Assembly (NCBI GenBank): GCA_028287465.1
Contig: JAQBPO010000084.1
Coordinates: 32,893-96,892 of the forward strand
Source: Fibrobacterota bacterium
GTDB taxonomy: Bacteria > Fibrobacterota > Fibrobacteria > UBA11236
DNA: 64,000 nucleotides
Reading direction: 5' to 3'
In this document: one piece after another, positions 16,586 to 25,218 of the stretch
Numbering within the stretch: position 1 is the stretch's first letter
Layout: each line of letters opens with the position of its first letter
Position numbers and translations under genes: made by a program
The notes under the pieces: generated by a model
Database searches by the model: none
What the model was told of the DNA's origin: nothing
The model's input: only the letters and a program-made list of their open reading frames with translations

Positions 16586-17566
16586 ATGTTCGGCAACTAT
16601 TCTTCGGCGACCCTGGTGGGCGCGGCCCTGCTCCTGGGATCCTGCTCCCTGGACGATGTCCTCTCCACCTCCAGCGGCGGCTCCGGATCCTCCATGGATG
16701 ACAAAGTGGTTCTGGGCCTGAAGACCGCCCTGAAGGTCGGGATCGATTCCAGCTCCGGGATCGCGTCCCAGCTGAACGGCTACTTCGCCCATAAGGTGAT
16801 CAAGATCCTCCTGCCGGAGGAAGCCGCTCAGGCCCTGGCCACCGCGGAGGAGGTCGCCGCCATGGTCGAGCCTTTTTCCTCGCAACTCTCCGCCATCAAG
16901 GCGGTGGCGGATTTCACGCCGGGCACGGACAAGAATTCCCTGGCCTCCAATATGAAGGCCTCCGGCACCTTGCTGACCCAGATCGCCGACCTCAAGGGGA
17001 TCAGCGATTCCGTGGTCAAGTACATGAACCGGGCCGCGGAATACGCCGCCCCGCGATCGGTCCCGATTTTCAAGGGCGCCATCACGGGCATGACCATCTC
17101 GGACGGGCTTTCCTTGCTCAACAGTTCCGACAGCACCGCGGCCACCACCTACCTGAACGGCAAGACCTTCTCTCCCCTGGCGACGGCGTATTCCCCTATC
17201 GTCGACTCCACCCTGGCGCTCGTCCCCTTGACCCAGTACTGGAGCAGCTTCCGTAACGGCTACAATACCGTGCTCGCGAATTACCAGAGCCTGCTGGCCT
17301 TCCAGACTTCCTGGAACGCGAACGCCGTGGTCTCCACCGTGCCCTCCCTGCAGGTCAACAAGCTGAAGCCCGTTGCCAACAAACCCATCGAGACCGAGAG
17401 CCTGGGCGGTTGGACCACGGACAAGGCCCTGGTGGGCCTGTTCTACCTGGTGGGCGAAGAGGAACGGGATATCCGGCGCGACCCTTACGGCTACGTCAAG
17501 GGCCTGGCGGCGGACGCGGCCGACATCCTGAAGGAAGTGTTCGGCGAAATCATGAAGATGCAGTAG
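16586..17566 (+). CDS. DUF4197 lipoprotein
   Basis: A 326-residue product with a lipoprotein leader (LVGAALLLGSC lipobox). The sequence follows DUF4197: ALKVGIDSSSGIASQLNGYF, then VIKILLPEEA, then RSVPIFKGAITGMTISDGLS, DSTAATTYLNGKTF and the C-terminal KALVGLFYLVGEEERDIRRD. It is longer than typical family members, with an insertion around residues 215-265. The family is periplasmic and helical with no established biochemical role. GAGG precedes the ATG. The hairpin cluster at 16454-16555 lies in its probable 5' leader. Confidence 0.85.
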   Translation: MFGNYSSATLVGAALLLGSCSLDDVLSTSSGGSGSSMDDKVVLGLKTALKVGIDSSSGIASQLNGYFAHKVIKILLPEEAAQALATAEEVAAMVEPFSSQLSAIKAVADFTPGTDKNSLASNMKASGTLLTQIADLKGISDSVVKYMNRAAEYAAPRSVPIFKGAITGMTISDGLSLLNSSDSTAATTYLNGKTFSPLATAYSPIVDSTLALVPLTQYWSSFRNGYNTVLANYQSLLAFQTSWNANAVVSTVPSLQVNKLKPVANKPIETESLGGWTTDKALVGLFYLVGEEERDIRRDPYGYVKGLAADAADILKEVFGEIMKMQ

Positions 17567-17620
17567 GGGCCTGGCGGCCGGTCGCGGGCCGCGCCGGCTA
17601 TTCCCGCGGGCCGCGACCGG

Positions 17621-19273
17621 CTATTCCGAAAGGACAAGGGTCCTGGCCAGGGAGACTCCCGGACCCGAAAACAGGACCCGGTAAACGCCCTTGGGGACCG
17701 CGCCCCCGCCGGCATCGCACGCGTCCCACTCCAACTCCGGCACCTGGCCTGCCACCGGTATCCGGCGCACTTCCCTGCCCCTGGCGTCCAGGACCCTGAT
17801 CGCATCAAGTCCCTGCAGGCCTCGGAAGCGGAAACGGCCTCCCGCGGAAACGATCCGGACATCCCTCGCGAAGGCGGCCTGGCGTCCCGCCACCGGCGTC
17901 CCCCCGGCAAGCCCCACCGTTACGCCTTCCACGGTAGTGACCCTGACCTTGACCGGCAGGGTCGCGTCCGCGGGAACGGTCCACTTGTAGCTCCCGGTAT
18001 TGTCCACCTGGGTGGCGATGCGCGCCCAAGCCGTCCCTTTCCAGTATTCCAGGTTCACGTAATAGATGATGCCGGTATGGCTCCAGGACAGGGTGCGCTG
18101 GGACCCCACGGCCCAATCGTTCGGCTGGGGCGGGTCTATCAAGGTAAGGGACGGGGCCACCGCGGCGTTACGGCCGGCCTTGGCCAGGACCATCTTCAGC
18201 AGGGTGGCGCCGTACCCCTCGTACATATAGCCCTTGGAATAGGAGAAGTCCGCCGTGCCGTCCTTGTTGGTCGGGGGCGCGACTATGGTCGGCTCGATCT
18301 CCGTGTCCTCCCACCATTCGTTCCAGCTGCAGATGGCCGTACCCAGGACGGTATCCGCCTCGTCCACGGCCATGGACAGCATCTGGTTGAAGGTGGAGCC
18401 TTCCGCGGAATCGGCCGCGACCTTGCGCGGGATGGGATAGTTGTTCGCCGAAAGGCGTACGGCCCGATCATTGTATCCCGGGATGGCATTGGTCATCAGG
18501 CGCGTTCCGTAGGGGGCTATAGCCTTCTTGTGCGCCTGGAAGTTCTTGCGGGCGGCCTCGACGAACCCCGTGGCCTTGGGATAGCCGTCGAAGGTCTTGA
18601 TCCCGTGGACGTTGTAGATGGTGATGGCGTCCCAGTTCTTGTGGCGTTCGGGATCGGGCGGGCCGAAATGGAAATCGTCCCCCATCAGGAAGACGTTGAA
18701 GTCCTTGCGCACCCGGGCCAAGGCCGTGGCATAGTCGCCGTTCATCATGCGCGAGAGGTAGACCACCACCACGGGCTTGCCGCCGATCCTCCAGTAGTTG
18801 GGATGGGAGAAGAAATTGTCGTTCATGTATTTGATATGGTCGTAGAACAGCTGGACTTCCGAAGGCCCGAAGGTCCAGCGGCCGTCATAGAAGGCGCTGG
18901 TCTCGTAGAACAGGCAGAAGGTGACCTTGGCGCCCACCAGGTTGGGCGCCACGTTCTTGAGGATGGCGTTGCTCTGGTAGGAATCCGGTCCCCACCACGA
19001 GGTGATCCAATTGTCGATCCCGAAGTTGGTCGACCATTCCGCGTGCTGCCGGACCGAGACCTTGTTGGACGCGTTGTCGTAGGTGCCCATCAGCGGGGGG
19101 ATGTCCATGCGGTTCTTGCCCCGGAGGAAATTGGACTGGTTCCAATTCGCGCCGGCGTACCAGGGATAGTAATAGACGCTTACGTGCGGTTCCGCGGCGG
19201 GAACCGATCCCAGACATAAGAGGATGAGCCCCCAAACGGTCCCAAGCCTGGCCCTGCCGATCCCATTCCTCAT
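17621..19273 (-). CDS. Secreted GH99-like glycoside hydrolase with FlgD-type tail
   Basis: The ATG at 19273 is preferred because AGAGGGG lies about 11 bp upstream and a signal peptide follows (ARLGTVWGLILLCLGSVPAA). The catalytic region (about 30-390) has VSVYYYPWYAGANW, DNWITSWWGPDSY, PVVVVYLSR and SWNEWWEDTEIEPT, matching the GH99-like/WbsX group whose characterised GH99 relatives act on alpha-mannosides. Then comes an Ig-like segment (WAVGSQRTLSWSHTGIIYYV) and a C-terminal FlgD/T9SS-like domain (VLDARGREVRRIPV ... GVYRVLFSG). The product is probably sent to the surface. The substrate here is unknown. The carboxylates of NEWWEDTE are the likely catalytic cluster, an inference. Confidence 0.78.
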   Translation of the reverse strand: MRNGIGRARLGTVWGLILLCLGSVPAAEPHVSVYYYPWYAGANWNQSNFLRGKNRMDIPPLMGTYDNASNKVSVRQHAEWSTNFGIDNWITSWWGPDSYQSNAILKNVAPNLVGAKVTFCLFYETSAFYDGRWTFGPSEVQLFYDHIKYMNDNFFSHPNYWRIGGKPVVVVYLSRMMNGDYATALARVRKDFNVFLMGDDFHFGPPDPERHKNWDAITIYNVHGIKTFDGYPKATGFVEAARKNFQAHKKAIAPYGTRLMTNAIPGYNDRAVRLSANNYPIPRKVAADSAEGSTFNQMLSMAVDEADTVLGTAICSWNEWWEDTEIEPTIVAPPTNKDGTADFSYSKGYMYEGYGATLLKMVLAKAGRNAAVAPSLTLIDPPQPNDWAVGSQRTLSWSHTGIIYYVNLEYWKGTAWARIATQVDNTGSYKWTVPADATLPVKVRVTTVEGVTVGLAGGTPVAGRQAAFARDVRIVSAGGRFRFRGLQGLDAIRVLDARGREVRRIPVAGQVPELEWDACDAGGGAVPKGVYRVLFSGPGVSLARTLVLSE

Positions 19274-19453
19274 ACCCGCCCGCATCCCCTCTTTCCGCCC
19301 GTTCCGGCGGGAAAACCTGTTTCCATAATACGGGAGTCCGCCGGGCGAAGCGCGGGAAAATATCCCGGCGCGCGCCCGGTTACGCATAAAACGGGGAAAT
19401 GGCCGGTTTAGCGTTTACTTTTGAAAACACCGAATCGTTTCCGGAGCAGCTCC

Positions 19454-19621
19454 ATGAACAAAATCATCTCCCTCGCCTTCATTTTGATCCTCGCCTTCTA
19501 CGCGTTCAGGCGATGCTCCCCCCTCCACCCCACCGGACCGGCGGCTGGAACCGGGATCCGCGGCCCGGATTCCGGGGCCGTGGCTCCCGGGCACCCGGCC
19601 CCTCCGACGCCGTCCCCGTAA
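19454..19621 (+). CDS. Small membrane-anchored protein, uncertain
   Basis: A 55-codon frame with one hydrophobic segment right after the start (IISLAFILILAFYAF) followed by a short Pro/Gly-rich tail. GGAG lies eight bases before the ATG. It could be a single-pass small protein or chance in a GC-rich gap between the GH99-like and GH81 genes. No family recognised. Confidence 0.35.
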   Translation: MNKIISLAFILILAFYAFRRCSPLHPTGPAAGTGIRGPDSGAVAPGHPAPPTPSP

Positions 19622-19758
19622 CCTCCAGGTTACCCAAGGACCGGAACACTTCCTCCCGGGTTCCTTTTGACCCCAACCCCGTGACTATACGGTCGGAGTA
19701 AATCCGGCGGCGCCCTTAGGTTGAATCCTACCTGGGGGGAATACAGTAAGGGATTATC

Positions 19759-22305
19759 ATGCCGTTTCGGCCTTGCCATAGCTATGCCTTTTTCCCCACG
19801 TGCCTGGCCTTGGCCCTGACGGCGCTGCCGTCCCTGTCCCAGATCGTTCCAGTGGGCAAGGGCAGTTATACCACCACCCTGCCCGCCGGCCGCAAGACCC
19901 CGGCCGATTCCCTGAATGTCCCGGTCGATCCCCAGGTCACGGCGGATTTCAAGCAACCGGTGACGACGAACGAGTGGTGGTCCTCCTTCCTGTATAAGAG
20001 GGTGCCCAACCAGCACGGCAATTCGGGCAAAAGCTACCCCCACCCCCTGACCATCCGCGGGGCCCCCACCGGCCTGGAAATGGGCTATGCCTCGATCGCC
20101 ACCAGGGGCATGGATTGGGAATGGGAATTCGCCGGGGGCACGTACGAATACCCCCATATCCCGGACCTGACCGTGGGCATCGAAGGCCTGAACGTGCCCA
20201 TCTCCAAGACCGCCGGATATTCGGACTGGGCCGTGACCGCAGACTGGACCGACGGGGCCAAGAACCTCCGGGCCACCCTGGCCCACGGTAACCCCTATGC
20301 CTTCTTCAAGATCACCGGCGGGGCCGCCAAGATCGCTTTCGCGTCCGCCCCCACCGTCTGGTCCGAGGAGGGGGGTATCCTGGGCGTGACCGTTGCCGGG
20401 CACAATTACGGGATATTCCCGCCCGCCGGCTCCGCCTGGACCGGGACGGGCAATGCCCGCTCCTCCACCCTCAACGGCAAGGACTACCTCTCCGTGGGCC
20501 TGCTGCCGGACAACCTGTCCACGGATGAGGCCCGCAAGGAAGCCCTGGCCCTGTTCCGCGCCCATGCCTACGCCTTCGTCACCAAGACCCGGGCGGCCTG
20601 GGCCTATGACGAGAAGACCGCCCTGGTGACCACCACCCTGACCACGGAAACCGAGGCCAAGGAAGGCACGGAAACCCGCACCATGCAAGCGCTTTACCGC
20701 CACCAATGGCTGAACTACCCCTTTACCACGTCACGTTATACCTATGCCTCGCCCCGGGGGACGATGAAACTGATGGAAGGGAACGTCATCACCACCCTGA
20801 TCCATTTCACGGGCATCCTCCCGGCCTTCCCGGACAAGGGCTATGACCGCGCCACCCTGCAGAACCACCTGAACGCGGAAAACGGGTATACCATCGGGGA
20901 CGGGGACACCTATGGCGTCGGGAAGAGCATGGGCCGCGTGGCCATGCTGGCGCCCTTGGCGGACCAGGTGGGCAATACCGCCTTGCGGACGGCGTTCGTG
21001 GACAAGCTCAAGGCCAAGCTGGAATCCTGGTTCACGGCCCAGGCGGGCAAGACGGACAAGATCTTCTATTACGACAAGAAGTGGAACATCCTCTTCGGCT
21101 ACCCGGCCTCGTTCCATTCGGACGATGAGGTCAACGACCACCATTTCCATTACGGTTACTTCATCATGGCCGCGGCGGCCATCGCCCAATTCGATCCGGT
21201 CTGGGCCCAGGCCCAGAATTGGGGCGGCATGGTCGAAATGCTCATCAAGGACGTGGCCAACACGGACGACGCCGATACCCGCTTCCCGCGCTTGAGGAAT
21301 TTCGATCCCTATGCCGGGCATTCCTGGGCCCATGGCAGCGAGTATTACGGGCGCGGCAACAACCAGGAGTCCTCCTCGGAGGCCATGAACTTCCATACGG
21401 GCCTGTACCTGTGGGGCCTGCATACCAATAACAAGGCCATGCGCGACCTGGCCATCTACCTGTACACGACCGAGTCCGCGGCCGTGCAGCAATACTGGTT
21501 CGATGCCGACAAGGCCGTATTCCCGGCCTTGTATCCCAACCCCTGCGTGGGCCAGGTGCTCGGGGCGGGCGGGGCCTATTGGACCTTTTTCGGGGCCTCG
21601 GCCAACTTCATCCACGGGATCAACTTCCTGCCCCTCACGACCGGTTCGACGTACCTGGGATGGTACCCGGAAAACATCAAGAAGAACATCGATTACATGT
21701 ACAACAACCCCTACAAATACCAGGGGAAGACCGGCACCTGGGACGACGTGATGTGGGGGACCCTGGCCTTCGCCGATCCCGCCGCGGCCTTGAACCGCTT
21801 CGGCGGGTTCAACGCGTACGCCGCCTTCGACGGCGAGAGCAAGGCGCATATCTACCACATGGTCATGAACCTCAGCGCATTGGGGACCGTGCAAAGACGG
21901 GTCCAGGCGGACGTGCCGTCCTATGCCGTCTTCGATAAGGGCGCCGTGCGCACCTATGTCGCCTACAATCCGGACGATGCCGCGCGCACGGTCAAGTTCT
22001 CGGACGGCGGCACCCTGACCGTGCAGCCCCATACCACCGCCACCCTCGCGGGGTCGGCCGGGCCCATCGGCATCAACGGCCGCATCGCTCCCGCCCGGTC
22101 GCGCCCGGACCTGGTAATGGCTTCCGGTTACGAGGGCATCCGCCTGGCGGTCCGGGGAAGGGAGGCCTTCGCAATCTTCTCCCCTGAGGGCAAACGCCTT
22201 TGGGAGACGGCCTCCGGAACCCTACCCGGCCCGCAAGCCTTCGCCCGCGGGATCTATTGGGTCCAAACCCAGGCAGGCGCCGGGACCCTGCCGGCCCCGC
22301 AATAA
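19759..22305 (+). CDS. GH81 endo-beta-1,3-glucanase
   Basis: An 848-residue secreted enzyme with signal peptide (FFPTCLALALTALPSLSQ). GH81 features in order: TTNEWWSSFLYKR (about 72), the central domain, then VNDHHFHYGYFIMAAAAIAQ (about 460) with the conserved DHHFHYGY motif, and FDPYAGHSWAHGSEYYGRGN followed directly by NQESSSEAMN (about 515-545), the inverting-enzyme carboxylate region. Family enzymes hydrolyse beta-1,3-glucans such as laminarin, curdlan and fungal wall glucan. The last 60 residues (LAVRGREAFAIFSPEGKRLW ... ARGIYWVQTQ) look like a T9SS-like sorting domain. A GTGGACA-agcc-TGTCCAC hairpin follows at 22349. Confidence 0.93.
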   Translation: MPFRPCHSYAFFPTCLALALTALPSLSQIVPVGKGSYTTTLPAGRKTPADSLNVPVDPQVTADFKQPVTTNEWWSSFLYKRVPNQHGNSGKSYPHPLTIRGAPTGLEMGYASIATRGMDWEWEFAGGTYEYPHIPDLTVGIEGLNVPISKTAGYSDWAVTADWTDGAKNLRATLAHGNPYAFFKITGGAAKIAFASAPTVWSEEGGILGVTVAGHNYGIFPPAGSAWTGTGNARSSTLNGKDYLSVGLLPDNLSTDEARKEALALFRAHAYAFVTKTRAAWAYDEKTALVTTTLTTETEAKEGTETRTMQALYRHQWLNYPFTTSRYTYASPRGTMKLMEGNVITTLIHFTGILPAFPDKGYDRATLQNHLNAENGYTIGDGDTYGVGKSMGRVAMLAPLADQVGNTALRTAFVDKLKAKLESWFTAQAGKTDKIFYYDKKWNILFGYPASFHSDDEVNDHHFHYGYFIMAAAAIAQFDPVWAQAQNWGGMVEMLIKDVANTDDADTRFPRLRNFDPYAGHSWAHGSEYYGRGNNQESSSEAMNFHTGLYLWGLHTNNKAMRDLAIYLYTTESAAVQQYWFDADKAVFPALYPNPCVGQVLGAGGAYWTFFGASANFIHGINFLPLTTGSTYLGWYPENIKKNIDYMYNNPYKYQGKTGTWDDVMWGTLAFADPAAALNRFGGFNAYAAFDGESKAHIYHMVMNLSALGTVQRRVQADVPSYAVFDKGAVRTYVAYNPDDAARTVKFSDGGTLTVQPHTTATLAGSAGPIGINGRIAPARSRPDLVMASGYEGIRLAVRGREAFAIFSPEGKRLWETASGTLPGPQAFARGIYWVQTQAGAGTLPAPQ

Positions 22306-22348
22306 CCCAAACCCGCGAAGCCGCAACAAACCAAACCCCGGGATCGGT

Positions 22349-22366
22349 GTGGACAAGCCTGTCCAC
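22349..22366 (+). terminator. Hairpin after the GH81 gene
   Basis: GTGGACA-agcc-TGTCCAC makes a 7-bp stem followed by GTTTCC, 43 bp past the GH81 stop. It is terminator-like but with a poor T-run. Confidence 0.4.
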
Positions 22367-22479
22367 GTTTCCTCGCCCGGCCGCCAGCGCGAACCGGGAA
22401 TCCCCTCCATATTGACCGTTAGCCGATCGCGCCGGAGTCACCGGCGTTCCGGGCGGTATCATCAAGACCTGGGGGGGTT

Positions 22480-23568
22480 ATGGCGACATTCAAGGGGATC
22501 GCGATCAAAACGGCCTTGGCGGGCCTGGCCCTGTCCATGGCGGCCAATGCCGAATTCAAGGTGGTCGGTTATCTGCCCTCCTGGGGCAATGCCATCCAGA
22601 CGGTCCAGTACAAGAAGCTGACCCATGTGATCTGGTCCTTCGCCGCGCCCGCCGACAACGGCTCCCTGAGCGGGTACGACGGCGCCAAGCTCACCCAACT
22701 GGTGGCCGCGGCCCATCCGAACAAGGTGAAGGTGTTCCTGGCCGTCGGCGGCGGAGGGAACGGCGATAAGGGCTGGTCGGTCGCAACGGCCTCGGACGCG
22801 GGGCGGCAGGCGCTCGTGAAGGCCTGCATGGATGCGGTGCATACCTATTCCCTGGACGGGATCGATTTCGATTGGGAATACCCGGACGGCGCCCAGGTGG
22901 CGGGTTTCAACGCCACGGTGAAACTGCTCGCCGCGGCCCTGCACGCGGAAGGCAAGCAGATCTCGGCGGCCGTGACCATGAACGATTGGCCCAAGAGCTT
23001 CCCCACCAAGGAGCTCTATGACGGGGTCGCCCCCGGTTTCGATTTCCTCAACATCATGGTCTACGACAATCCCGCGCCCCACTCCACCGTGCAACATGCC
23101 GTGACCGGCCTGGACGTATGGCTCAAGACCAAGGGCCTTTCCAGGGACAAATGCATCCTGGGCTGCCCGTTCTACGGGGCCGCGGGGAAATACAAGGATA
23201 TCGTGGCCGCCAATCCCGCGGCCGCCTGGGTGGACAAGGACGGTACGGAGGATTACAACAGCATACCCACCATGCGGAAGAAGACCAACCTCGCCCTCGA
23301 CCGCGCGGGCGGGATCATGTTCTGGGAGCTGTCCCAGGACGCGACCGGGGAATTGTCCCTGCTTTCCGCCGTGAACGAGGTCATCGTCAAGCGCGTGCCG
23401 ACGGGAATCCTCCCGGGCAAGCCATGGATTTCGCCCCTGGAAACCGCCGGCGCAAGCCCTGTCTGGACGGGACGGGGAAACGTCGGCTATCGGATGGGAG
23501 CCTGGGACGGAGAGGGATTGTCCGTGGACCCGGTCGGAAGGGCGGTCCATCCGGCAGGCTTCAAATAG
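22480..23568 (+). CDS. GH18 chitinase
   Basis: A 362-residue secreted enzyme with signal peptide (TALAGLALSMAANA). The catalytic motif SLDGIDFDWEYPD (about residue 127) is the GH18 DGxDxDxE signature with the acid Glu intact. Other family parts are KVVGYLPSWGNAI at the first strand, VKVFLAVGGGGNGDKGW and the late GGIMFWELSQDATGEL segment. Family 18 enzymes cleave chitin with retention through the substrate acetamido group. A short C-terminal extension after residue 310 has no recognised domain. GGGGGG precedes the ATG. With GH81 and GH19 in the same window, fungal or arthropod wall polymers are plausible substrates. Confidence 0.93.
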   Translation: MATFKGIAIKTALAGLALSMAANAEFKVVGYLPSWGNAIQTVQYKKLTHVIWSFAAPADNGSLSGYDGAKLTQLVAAAHPNKVKVFLAVGGGGNGDKGWSVATASDAGRQALVKACMDAVHTYSLDGIDFDWEYPDGAQVAGFNATVKLLAAALHAEGKQISAAVTMNDWPKSFPTKELYDGVAPGFDFLNIMVYDNPAPHSTVQHAVTGLDVWLKTKGLSRDKCILGCPFYGAAGKYKDIVAANPAAAWVDKDGTEDYNSIPTMRKKTNLALDRAGGIMFWELSQDATGELSLLSAVNEVIVKRVPTGILPGKPWISPLETAGASPVWTGRGNVGYRMGAWDGEGLSVDPVGRAVHPAGFK

Positions 23569-23610
23569 GCGGCCATCCCTAAGGCGGCCGGCCGCTAAGG
23601 TACGTTTCCG

Positions 23611-24852
23611 CTAAGCGGGCGTGCCGCCGGGCGGCCTACCCTGATCCGCCGAAACCCCGGTATCCGGAGCATACCCGGCCCTGGAAAGGGCCAGCAGGCA
23701 TAGGGACGTCAGGAAGGCCGCCGCCAGCCAGGCCCAGGCGATGGATTCGATGCCGGAGCGCTGCGCCATCACCCCTATCAGGCCGGGACCCGCGGCCGCG
23801 CCCAGGGTCGACGCGGCCACCTGGAATCCCATCGCATTGGCCGCATGGCCTGAACCCAAGCGAGACGGCGTGGAGGCGACCATGGCCGGATAGACGGGCG
23901 CGAAGGCGGCCCCCATCAGGGCCAGTCCGGCCAGGGTAACCCAGCTGATACCTCCCGCGAGCACCAGGCCGGCCGCCGCGATCATGCCCATGGGCGCGAT
24001 CCGCAGGATGGCCCGCACCTTGTCCCCCAGGGGCAGGAATCCCGCGAGGATCCGCCCTCCCAGGAACCCGCCCCAATACATGCCGGCCCAGAGCGCGGCC
24101 TTGCCGGGCGCCAGGCCGCGGCCCTGGCTGAGCAGGGTGAAGGCCCATTGGCCGACCGAGAATTCCAGAGCCGTGTAGACAAGGAACGCCAACACACCGG
24201 TCCAGACTCCGGGAATCACGAACGTACTCCGGTAGCCTTCGCCGCCGCGATGGGGAGCTGAGGCGGGAGTGGCCGCGATGTCGGTTCCGGATGCCGGCGC
24301 GGGGGCGGAAGGAACGACCCATCCCTTCCGCGAAGCCAGAAATACCGCCGCGAGAACGGCTTGGGTTCCGGCCACGAGACCGTAGCCCCATCCCCAGGCC
24401 AGGCCTTTGGAAATCACCCCGGCCATGACCAAGGGACCCAGAAATGCGCCAAAGCTGTAACTGGCATGGAGCCAATTGAGGGTGCGGGGGGGGAATCGGA
24501 AGGCCGCGTAGGTATTGACGGCGGCATCCACGGCGCCTGCCCCCAGGCCCCCCAGGAACCCCGCGGCCAGCAAGGCGCCGAAAGAGTGGACCAAGGCATA
24601 ACCCGCCAGGCTGAACGCGGTAATCAAGTTGCTCGCGGAGAGCAGGGTCCCGATGCCCATGCGCGCCAGCAGGAACCCGCAAGCGAAACTGGACAGGATA
24701 TAGCCGGCCATGGAGGCGGACAGGAGGAGGCCGAGGGCGTCCAAGGGCACGCCGAAAGCGGATCGCATGGAAGGCCAGGCCACCCCGAGGATCCCGTCGG
24801 GAAGGCCCAAGGCCGCGAAGGCGAGGAACAGGATGGGCACCGCCGGATTCAT
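23611..24852 (-). CDS. MFS transporter
   Basis: A 413-residue polytopic membrane protein with about twelve hydrophobic segments. The N-terminal half starts with ILFLAFAALGLPDGILGVAW and includes ASMAGYILSSFACGFLLARM, the MFS TM2 region; the second half starts near residue 210 after a Pro/Ala-rich loop. The opening GLPDGxLG pattern is typical of MFS proteins often annotated as sugar or drug exporters. The substrate cannot be told; uptake of sugars released by the neighbouring hydrolases is possible. Divergent from the sugar dehydrogenase gene. Confidence 0.85.
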   Translation of the reverse strand: MNPAVPILFLAFAALGLPDGILGVAWPSMRSAFGVPLDALGLLLSASMAGYILSSFACGFLLARMGIGTLLSASNLITAFSLAGYALVHSFGALLAAGFLGGLGAGAVDAAVNTYAAFRFPPRTLNWLHASYSFGAFLGPLVMAGVISKGLAWGWGYGLVAGTQAVLAAVFLASRKGWVVPSAPAPASGTDIAATPASAPHRGGEGYRSTFVIPGVWTGVLAFLVYTALEFSVGQWAFTLLSQGRGLAPGKAALWAGMYWGGFLGGRILAGFLPLGDKVRAILRIAPMGMIAAAGLVLAGGISWVTLAGLALMGAAFAPVYPAMVASTPSRLGSGHAANAMGFQVAASTLGAAAGPGLIGVMAQRSGIESIAWAWLAAAFLTSLCLLALSRAGYAPDTGVSADQGRPPGGTPA

Positions 24853-25218
24853 GGATCAGAATCTAGGTATGCGCGCCGGCGATGCAATCCGAATCCGGGA
24901 ACCGGAACCGGACGATCACCCATTGGGCGCTTCCGTAACCTTCAAGGAACCTCCATCCGGGCCCGCGGCCCTCCGCATGACTTGCGAACAAGTTTCGGAT
25001 ACGGCGCCGATACGGGCCCATGGGGGCGCGGAAAAGGCTCCGCGGAAAGCGGCCGCATTCCATGGAATTCCCCGATAATTCCTCAAGAGCCAGGGTGGTT
25101 TTGGCCCCAACCGCAAGCGGATAAACCGCCCCTCAAGGCCCAAACCGCCTATTCTAGGGGAACCTGGAACAGTGGCCGGAAACCGGCAGCCGGGTGTAGA
25201 ATCGGTCAGGGGGAATAC
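24853..25218. other. 366-bp intergenic region without a supported gene
   Basis: Lies between the divergent MFS and sugar dehydrogenase starts, so both promoters should be here. It contains GCCGG-aaa-CCGGC about 35 bp before the dehydrogenase start and a TATTCT box near 25152, but no convincing -35 partner. The plus frame of the dehydrogenase stays open across the region, but the predicted residues are Arg/Pro/Gly-rich with no family signal, so I see no gene. Confidence 0.5.
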